Assembly: GCA_034440635.1 (NCBI GenBank)
Contig: JAOTON010002267.1
Span: 466,501 to 530,500, forward strand
Length of the DNA stretch: 64,000 nt
Source: Lepas anatifera
Lineage: Eukaryota > Arthropoda > Thecostraca > Lepadidae
Reading direction: 5' to 3'
This document shows positions 1 to 11,699 of this stretch, one piece after another. The position numbers were made by a program, and so were the translations under genes. Numbering within the stretch: the stretch's first letter is position 1; the number at the start of each line of letters is the position of its first letter. Under the pieces are notes generated by a model. That model was not told the DNA's origin, did no database searches, and saw nothing but the letters and a program-made list of their open reading frames with translations.

Positions 1-10
1 TTTTCGTGGC

Positions 11-84
11 TGTTCTGAGATGCACGTCAGAACAAATGGGCCAACAGTATGGCACTGACACCCGTGCCCTATACTGTTGGCCCA
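11..84. repeat. two adjacent small inverted repeats
   Basis: TGTTCTGA (11-18) is answered by TCAGAACA (27-34). Immediately after, TGGGCCAACAGTATGGCAC (37-55) is answered by its near-perfect complement at 64-84, with two extra bases in the right arm. Both could fold as stem-loops. Most likely the terminus of a mobile element that extends beyond the window edge; I do not recognise the family. Confidence 0.6.
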
Positions 85-1635
85 GTCATGTTACCCGAAG
101 TGCTTCTGTGTGATGCACATGCTATGATCAAATTTTAAAACTCTGCCTAACCTTGTGTTAATCATGGACTCCTTTCAAGGGGCAAATCAGGAAAACGTAA
201 TCTGTAACGCCACAAATTTTCTGGTTCACCTTAAATCTGGCTGCAGAGAATATGGCTCAGCTGAATCTGCCCATAAACAAAATTTGGTAACCTTCCCAAA
301 GTATTTAGGGGTTTTCCTAACAAAATAGATTTAGGGGGTACGGTGGTGTAGCGGTTTAGGGGCGGTCTGAGCTCTTCTAGGGTCCCTGAGAGGAATTATG
401 TAAGAGGTTCCTAACTTGGTCCTAGGGCCCCTAGCCGAATTGGTGTCCCTTGAAGTGGCAAGAGCCCTTGAGTTGACATTGGACCCGTTTAACTGGCATG
501 TATTCAATAAGCTTGTCTGGGCCCATTGTGCAGATCTGAGCCCCCTGGGCTCCTCGGGGCTCTTATTCGCTACCATGATTTCAGAACTCGGGACAACGAA
601 TGTTTTTAGTTTTTGTCATAAAGTCACTTTCAAGCCCATGCGCTATTTTTTCATTTTGCCTTTGTCACTTATGGTCAAAAACTCAGTTTTTCACATACCT
701 AGCCCACCAACACCTTGAAATTATTCTCTTGTCTCCCTCGAATGCCGCTAGTTTGCCTACTTTTTTTAGGCAGACGCGGAAAAATAAAATAAAATTTATG
801 CTCGGTAGAGTACGGAAGGACAAATAGAAATAACAATGGAGCGGAGAGAGGTGCGACCTTTCTTTTTGCTAAAGTATCCTATATTTTCTTAATGGAGTTA
901 TCTTACTGGGGTCGCATGGGTAAGGCAGGGTATGCCTGCACTACCTATTAAACGAGAAGTGGGACTAAAAAACACACCTGAACACCACACATCATCATCA
1001 CACATATTCACACAAGCACAATCACAATAGGAATGTTGTCACACTACATTTTGGAGCGTGCAAAATATACATATGTGTAGGCATTTCTTTGGGGCATATA
1101 TCCCGCTGTAAAGGCTTAGCCTTCTCATGTTCGTCTGCGTAATATAGCCCCGGTGGAAACCGTGGCAAGTGGAAAAAATGATTATGGACATGTAGGCCAA
1201 TATCGCTCGTAAATCTCAGCTCTGATCGTCTCTCCTGGGATTGCCATCCTTAGCAAGGGTCAAACAATGCACTTTGCTTAACATTTATATTCATACATCT
1301 CAAGTACGCAAAAAATACCGCAGGACTTAAATCAATCACGCAGCATCATTAACAAAACGCACTATCGTTGGGCTTGAGGCAAACCTGTCTCTCTGAATGA
1401 TTTAATCAAACTAGCATTTTCCACAATTGCATCTAACTGGTAGGAACATCATCCGGAGGTACTAAGACAAAAAGACCATGACGCATTCTTGCAATCAGGT
1501 ATCGTTATTACTGAGGCAGCATTGAATCACATGATCTGAAATTACACAAACTCCACCCTCTATTCTTCAGGGCCATTAAGGTAGGACCCAGCCTGTGAAC
1601 AACGGAGCACCCTCAGGCTCTCAGGGTCACATTTC
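85..1635. other. intergenic or unclassified, no gene seen
   Basis: No reading frame here resembles a known protein. The stretch at 339-470 has a tRNA-like box A (GGTGGTGTAGCGGTTT) but no convincing box B, so a degraded SINE is possible. A CA/CAT-rich tract lies around 975-1030. Nothing else is supported. Confidence 0.4.
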
Positions 1636-2200
1636 AACCCGGCTCTGGGCAATTCCAGCACCAATCGACCAAGGCCTACACGGTACCTCTCTGATTTTCT
1701 TTAAAATTGGCATATAGGGTTCTCATGGACCCCAAAGCCGAATCTGAGAGTTTCAGCTCAATCGGAATAAAACTTTAGAAGTTATTGCCTCAGGCATTTT
1801 TTGAAAATCTGCTTACAGTGCATTTTTAGGTGACCATATAACCCATAGAGACTGATCAACTATGTATTAAGTATACATTTTCCTGTCTAAAATGAACCGG
1901 AAAACTCGAATCTGAAGTCCGTTTGACCCTAGGTTACTTGTGAAAAATTTATGATTTGACCTTGACCTAAGGTCATGTCCCAAATTTTCTGGTACACCTT
2001 TTTTCCAAATGGAATATCTCAAATTGAAGATTAAAGTTTCTTCCGTCCAATAAAATAGGTTAGAGCATCCGTTTTTTATATCTACTAGTGTTTTTAACAC
2101 GCACAGTGGAGGGTGGTCTGATGTCAACACGTAATGAAGGGGGTCCCGAAATGCCTCCCCTGAGATCTCGCCAATTAAGAGGGCTAGGAAAACGCATGTT
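1636..2200. repeat. left arm of a ~560 bp dispersed inverted repeat
   Basis: This segment reappears in opposite orientation at 7290-7855, with point differences and small indels. The shared part includes the end of a TTAA element (family E-like) plus about 450 bp outside it, containing AGGTCA motifs (for example the block at 1950-1975) and a GCACTGTAAGCAGATTTTCA-type stretch around 1800-1825. It is therefore not simply the terminal inverted repeat of one MITE. It may be the long terminal inverted repeat of a ~6 kb element, or two independent insertions of a composite repeat. Confidence 0.75.
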
Positions 2201-2300
2201 CCGGGATTTGTGACGCCTGTAAACTGTTTTATTTGAGCTCAATTGTATGGACTTATATCTATATCTTTAAGGTCAAATCAGGACATAAATGTCAAATGTA
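2094..2300 (-). mobile_element. truncated TTAA element, family E-like end
   Basis: Starts TTAACACGCACAGTGGAGGG and matches, with divergence, the reverse complement of the right end of the intact family E copy at 50089-51011. That includes the GAGATCTCG...AAGAGGG block and the ATATCTTTAAGGTCAAA block near 2260. The rest of the element is missing, so this is an old fragment. Confidence 0.6.
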
Positions 2301-2512
2301 TGTACGTCATATCAGACACCTTTAGCGAAGTGCCGTGACTATACGGAAAAAGTCGCGAAACGTTTGAAACATATAACAGTGATATCTTGAAACATTGATA
2401 TCTTGAAACAGTGATATTGAAAAATATAACAGTGCGGTGACAGTGGACACCCTCACGTCAAAGGAGCCCTGGAGAGGAGGAGGTTAGAGAGTATTTATAC
2501 GATTTTGACTCC

Positions 2513-3471
2513 GTGCAAATGGCTTCTGAAGATATTACGTTCAAAGAATGGTCAAAATCAGAGAGAGAATCGACGCGTTCGGATTGCGTGGATAATATAG
2601 AGCGATTTGCTTATTCCCTGAGTGAGAAGGTATGTAACCTAACCCGTCACCACTACATCTATATGGCTCAAGGGAATTATATAGTAAACGGGAAGGAAAA
2701 GGCACCAAAGGGGGAAGCCGTAGTCATCGATGCCTTATCAGAAAATAATACATGTCCTGCGCAAAATGCTGCTCAGTCGTATCACTGGTCTGCAAAGCAG
2801 GTGACTGTACACTTTTTGTTCTATACTGGATTGAGGATTACGTCCGGTGCAGTAGAAGTTGTTTTTTAAGTGACGACTTAAAGCACTCTCACGTCATGGC
2901 TCATATCTTGCAGCACAAACTCGTACCTTGGCTACGCACCCACATGCCAAGTTTGAAGAAAATACATTATGTATCAGACGGGTGCGGTGGCCAATACAAA
3001 AACAATTTTCACTTCATCAATGCTTGTTATCATCCAGATAGACTTTCAAATACCATATGAATAACACTTTTTTGCTACCAGCCACGGGAAGAACACCTGT
3101 GACGGAGTTGACGGTAAAGTTAGAAGAAGAACAGCCAAGGTAAGCTTAAGGAGAGAAGAAAAGGATCAGATCTTGGATCTTCTATTGATGTTCTCTTTTC
3201 TGACGCAATACTTCGACACCACAATCCATTTCGCGTTTGTCAGTGAGAGGAGGTCTTTGAAATGTCAAAACGACTGATACAGCGTTACACCTCGGCGTTG
3301 AAGATCAAGGGCACCCAACGGTTTCATCGTTTCACACTCGTAAACCTGAACACCATGCAGGTGCGAGAGCTCTCTGAAGACATCGACGGAACCAGTGGTA
3401 GATCTAGCTGGTCGGTATGGGAGGAGCAAACCAAAGTCAAAAAGGAAAAAGAGAAAAAGGTCACGCAGTGA
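2513..3471 (+). pseudogene. decayed DDE-like transposase-type ORF
   Basis: Several broken frames on the plus strand together follow one protein found in many invertebrate transposon-like loci. In order they show: a GEAVVIDALSEN block (about 2715-2745); a QNAAQSYHW block (about 2762-2790); after a frameshift, LSDDLKHSHVMAHILQH and the VSDGCGGQYKNNFHFINAC motif (about 2965-3030); after another shift, HFFATSHGK and CDGVDGKVRRRTAK (about 3065-3145); and a C-terminal RYTSALKIKGTQRFHRF block (3285-3335). The Asp/Gln-Tyr-Lys-Asn motif looks like a catalytic core, but I cannot name the superfamily. At least three frame disruptions and internal stops make it a pseudogene. It lies between the inverted repeat arms at 1636-2200 and 7290-7855, so it may be the remnant of that element's own transposase; that link is inference. 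Confidence 0.7.
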
Positions 3472-3474
3472 AAA

Positions 3475-4595
3475 TTGTGCTACAATAATATGATTTGACA
3501 GTAGGATTTGGGACATTTGAGCCAAAAGGAAAAAACGTCACGGGGTGAAAAATTGTGCGCTCAAGATACTTTTTTCTATCCAAGACCCAATGAACTGAAC
3601 TGAACTGAACTCAAGATTCCACTGAACTTAACTGGTTCTGTTTGAAGTTGAGAGTTGAAGCACCGAAATATTGCTTATAAATTAAAATGAGTCGGGGCAT
3701 AAAGGAGGTCGACCGCTTGGGGAGGGGGAGGCAAAACATAGGTTTGCCCCTAGCTTTCCATTTGGGGGACATGCCGTTCTTGCTTCCCCTGGATCCGCCA
3801 CTGGACGGAACAGAGCTGCCTACTGTGGCAGCGTAAGGTCAGCTCAGAACAAAGACATCTCATGGAGGCGCCAGCTCCCTATTTCGGTGCATTGTTGCAA
3901 ACCGGTGTTCGGTGTACATAGTACATACATACATATTTTTCCACGTGTTGACAAATGCTTGCTTCCTTTAACTTCAAGAAGAGTAAAATAACGCAAATAT
4001 TTAGTCAAGGAGAGAGTATTGCTCTAGTTCTAACTAGCAAGTGGAAAATGCTCGCTTCGGTCCGATGCAGAACAAACTGAATTGACGCGATAGGCGAGTT
4101 CTATATATGAACACGGAAAACCACGACTGCCTTATTTGGCTTTCACCAGACTTCTAGCACTGTTCCTATTGTATCACCATTTTGTCCGACTGCATTTCCA
4201 ATATGCTGTGGAAGCCCCAGCGACGGTTATTGTCATCCTTTAAAGCACTGTGATGAGCATTAACACGCAGTCGGACAGGGCTTAAGCATAATTACCCTAG
4301 GTGGCCGGAAACCCTTCATGGAAGAAAAACAACATCGATGAGCGAGTTAATTTTGGAAAGAGCTTTGAAAATCTGTCCTCTATGTTTACGCACTGACTGA
4401 CCTATAGGCTTACAAAATCAGATGTATATTCCTAAGTAGCCATAATCTGCGGTCACATAAGCATCGCCACCGGAAAAAGTGGGGTCAGTCAAACTTCAAC
4501 TTGATGCTGACAAAAACCTTTCCACGATATGACCAAAAATTGTTCAAATGTGGGCTCCTCGTTGCCTTCCACAGTTACTGTTTATGAAAATTTCA
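3475..4595. other. no gene; G-rich MITE-like patch at 3710-3810
   Basis: A GC-rich patch ends in CCCCTGGATCCGCCACTGG, resembling the ends of the CATAGGCGGATCC elements described at 9374. A CTGAACTGAACT tandem occurs near 3593-3612. No protein-coding sequence recognised. Confidence 0.4.
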
Positions 4596-4599
4596 GGTT

Positions 4600-5265
4600 T
4601 TCTCCCATTTTGACTGAGATAAGGAAATTTTGGGCCAAAAGTGAGGGGGGCCAGGCCTCCTGGCCTTCTTTTCCGATGCCTATGTGCGGTCACACCAGTT
4701 CATATGCATTGCAGACCTAGCTGTGCGATGAAAACGTAGCATCATCAGAGTTGTATGTTAAGATCATTTCACTAGATCATAGGTTACAGACCAAGGTCAT
4801 ATAAACATTATCGCAATTGTTGATCCCACAGCTTTCGGTCACATGACGTTCCCTGGCAATACGTGTATGATGTTTTGATGTTACAGCTGAGGTTACAGAA
4901 TGCTAAGTTCCAGGTCACAGACCAAAGACCGTGGGTCAAGGTCAAACTCATTGATTGCTTAATGGCTGCTTCTTTGCAAGCTTCAACGTATGTGCATCCA
5001 TTATGGAAATATCTCACGTTGTGGTGTCATTGGTCAATTACCTTGACCGACCTCGACCTAAATATTCCAGAGAACAATTTATATCTTCTCTTTATGAAAT
5101 TTGCCCACTCAAAGTGTATTCGCGACTTTGTTTCGCACAATAACGGTATTTCGCTAAGTGTCAGGTACGGCCTACATTTGACCTCTATGACCTCATTTGA
5201 CTTTGAGGATACTGGCCTAGGTTCATGAAATCTAGCTTAAAAACACATTCTACAGCCCTCACCAG
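4600..5265 (+). mobile_element. old, diverged family E TTAA element (core only)
   Basis: The order of blocks matches family E: a GGTCACACCAGTT...GCATTGCAGACC block (4687-4720), dispersed AGGTCA motifs through 4780-4950, TTACCTTGACCGACC...GACCT (about 5038-5060) and a terminal TTTGACCTCTATGACCTC... block (about 5176-5225). Both TTAA ends are lost. Divergence is far greater than between the copies at 15031 and 50089, so this is an old insertion. Confidence 0.55.
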
Positions 5266-5269
5266 AGGT

Positions 5270-7285
5270 GCAGAAACTTGCCAACTCGGCTACCGGAGTT
5301 TGTGAACATTTACGAAAATTGAGGTGCATAATTGTGACAAAATAGCGATCCTGACTGTATGGCTCAAGATCAAACCCCACATTTTCGAAATAGAAAATCA
5401 AGCGTGTAGCTAATATTTTAACTTAGCAGCTCTCTTCTTCAATTGCACAGCGTACCATTAGTAATACAATATTGGTACTGTGTTCAGTTTCTACTAAAAC
5501 GAGGGACCCCCGCTGCAGAAAACCCGCAAACCGCTGTCACAGTTGCCAGATTTTAACATGCAGCCCAATGAGACTGATTGTTAGTAGTTTGCAGAAAGTT
5601 GTCGCCTAGATACCGGAAATGTGACAGTCAATTTTTTCAAGAAATACACGATTGTGGGCATATTTAAGGCATTAACAATAACACAGATAGTTTATTAAGT
5701 ATTTCTCTGTCCATTTTTTTAAGTTAAATGATATCTACAGGTTGAGTGTCTTCGATTTATTGGCCCCTATTTCTTCGAATTTAGTATTAAGTACGCCTAA
5801 AAGCTACTAACAAAAGTACTAAGTGAGTGAGAAAATAAACATAGCAGGGCAGCAATTCTACTTAAACTGCGCAACAGCGACAAGACAAGTTAGAAATGTT
5901 TATGTGATGTAGAGCCTGCCAAAAATTTAAACAGGCGGGAAGCCACTTATTTTGAGGGCATATTCATGAGGTATATTTAAGATAAGTGCAGGCTAAAACT
6001 AGCTAGAATAAATATTGCTGCCCATGGCTAATCTAAGATGAATGTAGGCTATTGTAAGACTGATGCACTTTCCCATATCAGCTTGGTTTTCCATTCCTTA
6101 GCCTGCTTGTGCCTTAGTTTATTTGTGCCCTAGATTGGTTAGATAGATTTGGAGCTGGAGGAAGTTGGGAGAGTTGGCGCCAGCGACAGGCTGGCAACAA
6201 CAGTGATTCAGGTGAGTTTTCATGATCAAATTATCATATCAATATTGTACAGATAGCAAATGTGTGCTAATGCAGTCCTCCACAAAGTGTTAACACCCAC
6301 ACTGGAGAGGGGCCTGGAAGTAACGTGCACTGGAGGGGGAGTAGACCCCTTCTTATCTCAGAAAATCACAGCAAATCTCAGAAAGAAATAGACTTCGAAA
6401 GCGCTGGTTGGGGTGTGCTGCTTACTACCAGTGGTGGTAAGCAATGCACAGGACCTGAACTGCATGGAGTTAAAGCAGGATTTTGACTACACTGGATCTT
6501 TCTTTGGTATGTGAATTCCAATACCTCTGTACCTATTAGGGCAATAGACATAATTTTACATCTATGCAGGCTAGTTGCCTCAGAGTTTTTACTGCAGAAA
6601 GGAATGACCAGGCAGGTGATGATCGTGAGTGGGATGCAAATTTTAAGCATTTGATGTGTTTATAAAAATGCTACCTAAGGTCCACTTTACCAACACATTT
6701 TAGGTAGATTCAAATACTATGTTGACATTGACATTTTTCCTTTTATTGATATGTGAGATAGAAGTTTAGTGGGGGAAGCTGTGGTTAGGATTCCCAATTG
6801 TGTGTACATGTACACTCCCATTAATGGGCATGTTCCCAATAATGACTATTTTCATGATAATTGCTACATGTAATCATGTGGAAAAGTACCATAATTGGAA
6901 ACACTCCTTCCAAAAATGGAAACTTCTTCAAAAAGGAAATGCATGTCATTGGGGAAACTGCAGTCAGAGTTGCCAATAATAGTTATGACCCCAATACTGG
7001 ATAAAAATGACCCATAATTGGAAATTTTCCTTCCAAAAACAAAAACATGATCTATTAATGAAAACTCGGTTTACTACTTCCATGCTGTAATGGTTTGGTG
7101 CTAGAACCTTGTCTGCTGCAAAAAGTAAGGGACAGATAGAGGACATTCAGCATATTGGAAATAGTATTCGAGTATGCAATTATTATTTCCAGCTCTGTGT
7201 GACAGAGGAGGCATACGTCGCATTGAGTTTGTGACAGCCAGCACACTTTCTGCACCTCTGGCCCTCACAAAACCCGCAACACGCG
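5270..7285. other. no recognised gene
   Basis: AT-rich sequence. Short repeats of the type CCCATAATTGGAAA / CCAATAATGACT occur at 6800-7050. At 6288-6360 a GTTAACACCCACACTGGAGAGG...CTTATCTCAGAAAATC stretch looks like another eroded end of a family E element. No supported coding sequence. Confidence 0.4.
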
Positions 7286-7289
7286 TTTT

Positions 7290-7855
7290 GCTAACCCTCT
7301 TAATTGGTGAAATCTCAGGGAGGCATTTCGGGACCCCTTCATTACGTGTTGATGCCAGGCTACCCTCCACTAAGCGTGTTAAAAACACGAGTAGATATAA
7401 AAACGGATGTTCTAACCTATTTTAATGGAATGAGAAAAGTTCAATCTTTAATTTAGAATATGCTTTTTTGAACAAAAAGTGTACCAGCAAATTTTGAATG
7501 TGACCTTAGGTCAAGGTCAAATCACAACTTTTTTCACAAGTGACCTACGGTCAAACAGACTTCAGATTCGAGTTCTTCGGCTCATTTCAGACAGGAAAAT
7601 ATATACTTAATGCATATTTCATTAGTCTCTGTGGGTGTTATGATCACCTAAAAATGCACTGTAAGCAGATTTTCAAAAATGCCTGAGGCAATAACTTCTA
7701 AAGTTTTACTCCAATCGAGCTAAAACTTTCGGATTCGTCTTTAGGGCCCATGAGAACCCTATAAAATTATTTTGAAGAAAATCGAAGAGGTACCTGTAGA
7801 TTTGCCATTTGCCTAGTCGATTGGTGCTGAATTGCCCTCTATTCTGACCATGAGT
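7290..7855. repeat. right arm of the ~560 bp dispersed inverted repeat
   Basis: Reverse-complement counterpart of 1636-2200. The TTAA at 7379-7382 marks the same element boundary as the TTAA at 2094-2097. Inside it (7290-7378) lies a family E-like right end with ACCCTCTTAATTGG and CCCTCCACTAAGCGTG. Outside it lies the same AGGTCA-bearing flank as the left arm. Confidence 0.75.
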
Positions 7856-7859
7856 CAGT

Positions 7860-9370
7860 CTATAACAAGCCCATGTGTGCAAAATACAGACACGAAAGTC
7901 CTATTCTCTATATCACATCTGGCACTGCCACGCACACATGTTTAAGATAGGTTCATTCGTTGTTCCTGCACGGGGAAGTATAGCCCGGGTCATGACCTGC
8001 GTTCAGAAATCCGAACCGACATGAACTTTGCAAATTTTGTCTACCTAAGTTCTACTTAGCTGCTGTTTGCAAACTTATCTTATAGGGAAGGCGTGTTCCG
8101 GCTCAACCCGGTACGGTTTGGGCCCTTTTCGTACACACCACCGCCTTTGGAGCAGGGTCCGATCACACCTCTCCTTCGATCTTGGCAACCGGAAAAGATG
8201 CGAAAATACTTGAAGCGGCACTGGAAGCACCTTGCCGTCTTATACTCTAGAGCCAAGTTTGAACCATATCCGTTAACCGTGACGTCACAGTGGGCCAAAA
8301 TGGATCAAATTTAGACCCACTTAGAAAATCCCGTATAATCCTGTAGCCATAAGACCTAGAACATAACCAAACACATCAATGTCTTTGTCTTAACCAAACA
8401 ATTCGAATGATATTCGACATGACCTTTTGAGGTCAAATTATGACCTTCCAAGACCATGTTGCATGTAATGATAATGGTATACAAAAATTAACCGATAATC
8501 ACCATAATAATCCAAAAAAATCAAAAGGCTCGAAGTGTATGTTATAATATTTCAACGTCGTGTCTTCGGCGCAGGCCAACAGCAGGCAAGTACACGTAAT
8601 TGCATTTCTAGCCATGTCGCACAAAATACACTTTGATCACCTAATCACATCTTGTATACCACAACAATGATATCTAAAGCACCACATGCTATATACGCAC
8701 ATATACAAGTTGAAACCAATGTATCAGTGTATCGTTGAGCAAAAAAAATGTCAGCGATGAGTGAGTGGTGCTTTGGTCCTAAGGCTGGGGAATACGGACG
8801 CGCGGTAGACAGCGCGCAGCTGCGCGGGGGCGTAAGTCGGCGCGCAGCGCCTTTTGGAGGGATCCATCGGCGCGCAGCCAAGTTGTGGCGGAAGTAGTGT
8901 CGTAACTCGCCGTCTTACGCGCTAACTTTCCGCGTCTTCTCAACAGCGCGGAAGACAGCGCGGAAGCCTGCATGACACTTTTAAAGTACCAAAAATATGT
9001 TAAAAATGTCAGTGAATCCAAGTTATATGGCCTGCGTTCGACAAAACATGTATTTATAATAATAATCGTGGCCCACAAACTCCCAGCATCTCACTGGGAA
9101 ATCCTCAGAAGAGACACAGGCGAAGAGAAACGTAGATCACTGCAGCTGTGCCAGTGGACCACCAGCCGTAATGCTAACTGCCCTCTAATAAACCTTGTTG
9201 TTCGCCCCAGCACGTATCTCACGTTTCGTACCACTCACCGTCCCCGAGCGGTCTCGTCGAGACTGGCATGGAACGCCAGCGATAACCCAGTTCACCCTGA
9301 GAACTGTGAGCGTGAGGATTCTTTAATATCTGGTGCTGCTTCAAAGGCAGAAAGAAAAAAATGGGGTCAA
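7860..9370. other. no recognised gene; CGCGCAG-rich block
   Basis: The 8795-8960 stretch is GC-rich and repeats GCGCGCAG-like motifs (GGCGCGCAGCGCC, GGCGCGCAGCC, AGCGCGGAAG). It contrasts with its AT-rich surroundings and resembles the terminal regions of some DNA transposons. Open frames at 8093-8314 and 8972-9397 resemble nothing I know. Confidence 0.35.
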
Positions 9371-9373
9371 ATT

Positions 9374-9653
9374 CATAGGCGGATCCAGGATTACTAATCG
9401 GGGGGGCAGCTTCCGGGGAGGCGCCACCCGGACCAGGGGAGACGCCACTTTTGACCGGCAAAACATATCAGGTGGGCCCAAAATCCTCACGGTGTGCGCC
9501 GATTTTCGCAACCTGGAGGGGGAGGTGTGGGAAGCAGTTTTTCAGGGGGCGCCATCGACCTTTCGGGGGAGCCGTAACCATGTCAGGGGGCGCCGAGGGT
9601 AGATCGGGGGTGGGGCACCTGCTCCCCTTTGCCCCCCTCTGGATCTACGCATG
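9374..9653 (+). mobile_element. hAT-like MITE, CATAGGCGGATCC family, copy 1
   Basis: Begins CATAGGCGGATCCAGG and ends CTGGATCTACGCATG, an imperfect terminal inverted repeat. It is flanked by a perfect 8-bp duplication, GTCAAATT at 9366-9373 and 9654-9661, as expected of hAT-type transposition. The interior is G-rich and repeats GGGGGCGCC. Related copies lie at 18627 and 30453. No coding capacity. Confidence 0.8.
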
Positions 9654-10123
9654 GTCAAATTTTCCTGCATTGTGAAAAATCAAAGGTTACTGATTTTATG
9701 AATGACTTTAAGGACGTCGATGACGACAAGCGACTTGATGTAAAACCAGTAAAGCAAAAGACAAACACGTGAGAAGATATAGCTAAGGCCTTCAACCTTG
9801 ACCCCCGTGTCCATAAAAGGTCACCCAAGCACTTGCACCATCTTTGGTGTGACTTGAAAGCCACTGTAAACAAGATCAGTCTCAGCATACGCATGAAAGG
9901 CTAGTGTCAGGCGGTGGACCCCACCGGAGCCGATAGATGATAACAGGGGGCAATTTACCATTGTGCCCACCCCTCCCCTGAATCCGACAGTGAGCAGGAC
10001 TTGGCCACGTTTGAGAAAATGTACCTAATATCTGTTCGACTCGTGAATAAATTTTTAACTGAATTGCGCTGAACTCGCCAAGCCAGGCTTCTTGGGGCCT
10101 GCCCGGCTCATCTCTCCCCCAGT

Positions 10124-10392
10124 CAGGGGCGTAGCCAGGATTTCGCTCAGGGGGCGGGCGAGCGGTGCCCCGAAAAGGGCCCCTGCGACAGCGCCAAAAG
10201 GATCCTGATGGGTAAAAAAGGGCCCTGCTTGTTACAGAATAGAGTGCTGAAGAGGGATTAAGAGGGTCATGTCTTGTATGAAATTTCAAATTTGGTCACA
10301 CAGCATAATGCGGGCGAACTCAGGGGCCTCAGGGGCCCTTCGGACCCTCAGGGGGGGCGGCTGCCCTTGCCCCCCCCTTTTGGCTACGTCCC
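10124..10392. mobile_element. MITE with GGGGCGTAGCCAGG ends
   Basis: CAGGGGCGTAGCCAGGATTT at the left is matched by a right end reading GGCTACGTCCCT, giving a terminal inverted repeat of about 12 bp. The flanks CCCCCAGT and AACCCAGT are near-duplicates. Overall layout (short TIR, G-rich interior) resembles the copy at 9374, but the sequence is a different family. Confidence 0.6.
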
Positions 10393-10748
10393 TAACCCAG
10401 TGCTCTGACTAATCCAATGGCACCATAGTACAACGGGGCAAAAGTGTGTTGCGTGAAGCCTGTGTCATGCCAGATAAATTGACTTGAGGTAGGCTTAACA
10501 TAAAAACGTATTCGGAGTAAGCCAAATCATACCGTTTTCACACGTATGCCTCCTTTATGTGGAAATCCCACTTACCAATTGTCGTTTACGGTTAAGTCTT
10601 TTCCCTTTATCCGATCCGAGCACTTTTATCATCACCTCACCTCCCAGCGCGGGGCCGTGTGTCCCCCTCATCCCCTCCTCCCCAAGGTCGGCCAGGAAAT
10701 ATGACACCGTTCAGCAGTCAGCAGGCTGTAACCCATGATGTGAGTTTA

Positions 10749-11648
10749 CTACGGCCAGAAAAACAACGTATTCAATGGGAATTTCAGCCTTAGCGTCCAT
10801 CTACTACGGTCGCCAAGGGTATTCACCACTGCCTCGGATTGCCCTCGATGCACCGGGCTAACTTGCGCCGCCGCGGAGCTCCGCGCGATCGCTCTTTCCT
10901 GAACATCCCTCCAAATCGCGTACGCGCAAACTTCCGCCCAAATCAGCGCGGGCGTAGGGAGAGCGTGGGCGGAAGCTACGCGCAACCTGATAAGTGTATG
11001 TGAAGGGTACTGGTAGTAGGAAGCACCACGAGAGCTGATTATTAATGTGTGGTCTACGGGTTCGTATTTCTTTAGATTCTTTAATTTTGCATTCTGCTGA
11101 TCGGCAGAGTCTTTTCGAGTATTAGTAATTTTAATTGAGAAGTATTGGTCTGTGATGCGCGTAGTGGGGTGGTACAATATGGTGTGGTCTCCTAGATACT
11201 TGCCTTTTTCTCCTAGTGTGGCCTAAATATTCCATGAAATTTGGCAAGTTATTTCCCCTGTATAAAACATGCTACTTAGTAGGTATGTGATAGGATATAC
11301 TGTATTTGTGATGTGGCACATCCCCTGTAACCCGGCGTCGCATGTGCTGCATGATTTCCTGTGACCTTTGGGGCATGGTGGCGGCTGCAGTGATGATCTT
11401 ATGAGGATGTTTGAGAGTGTCTCGCCGCTCTTCCAGGCTATCGTAATATCAAGGTCTGTGGATTTGGCTGCAGTGGTAATTTTCCGGGTGAGCTGCTCAT
11501 CAATGTATGAGAGTGAGATGTAAGTTGTGTTCCTATTCTTGTTCTTGGGGCGTGGTTGATGTGACTTATACTTAGGATGTGATAAGATACACTGTATTGT
11601 TGATGAGGCACCTTGCCTATTGACTGGCGCCGCATAGGACGAAGACAA
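10749..11648 (-). pseudogene. Penelope-like element, C-terminal RT to GIY-YIG fragment
   Basis: The minus-strand frame at 11648-11223 carries the region that follows the reverse transcriptase in Penelope-like elements: LSYIDEQLTRKI, ITIAWKSGETLSNILIRS, then CPKGHRKSCSTCDAGLQG and TNTVYPITYLL. It reaches FYTGEIT, matching the YIGET-type motif of the GIY-YIG endonuclease. A stop near 11223 and a frameshift follow. The next frame (11177-10749) still shows IKITNTRKDSADQQNAK and KKYEP, as expected for the end of the endonuclease. The RT palm is absent. Broken, so a pseudogene. It lies outside the channel gene, about 0.8 kb beyond its last exon. Confidence 0.75.
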
Positions 11649-11699
11649 AGATACGACATTGAAATATTATAAGATACTCATCGGCCCTTTTGACTACTT

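Noticed and set aside
339..440. tRNA-derived SINE near the left edge
   Set aside because: Only a box A-like string is visible; no box B, tail or flanking duplication.
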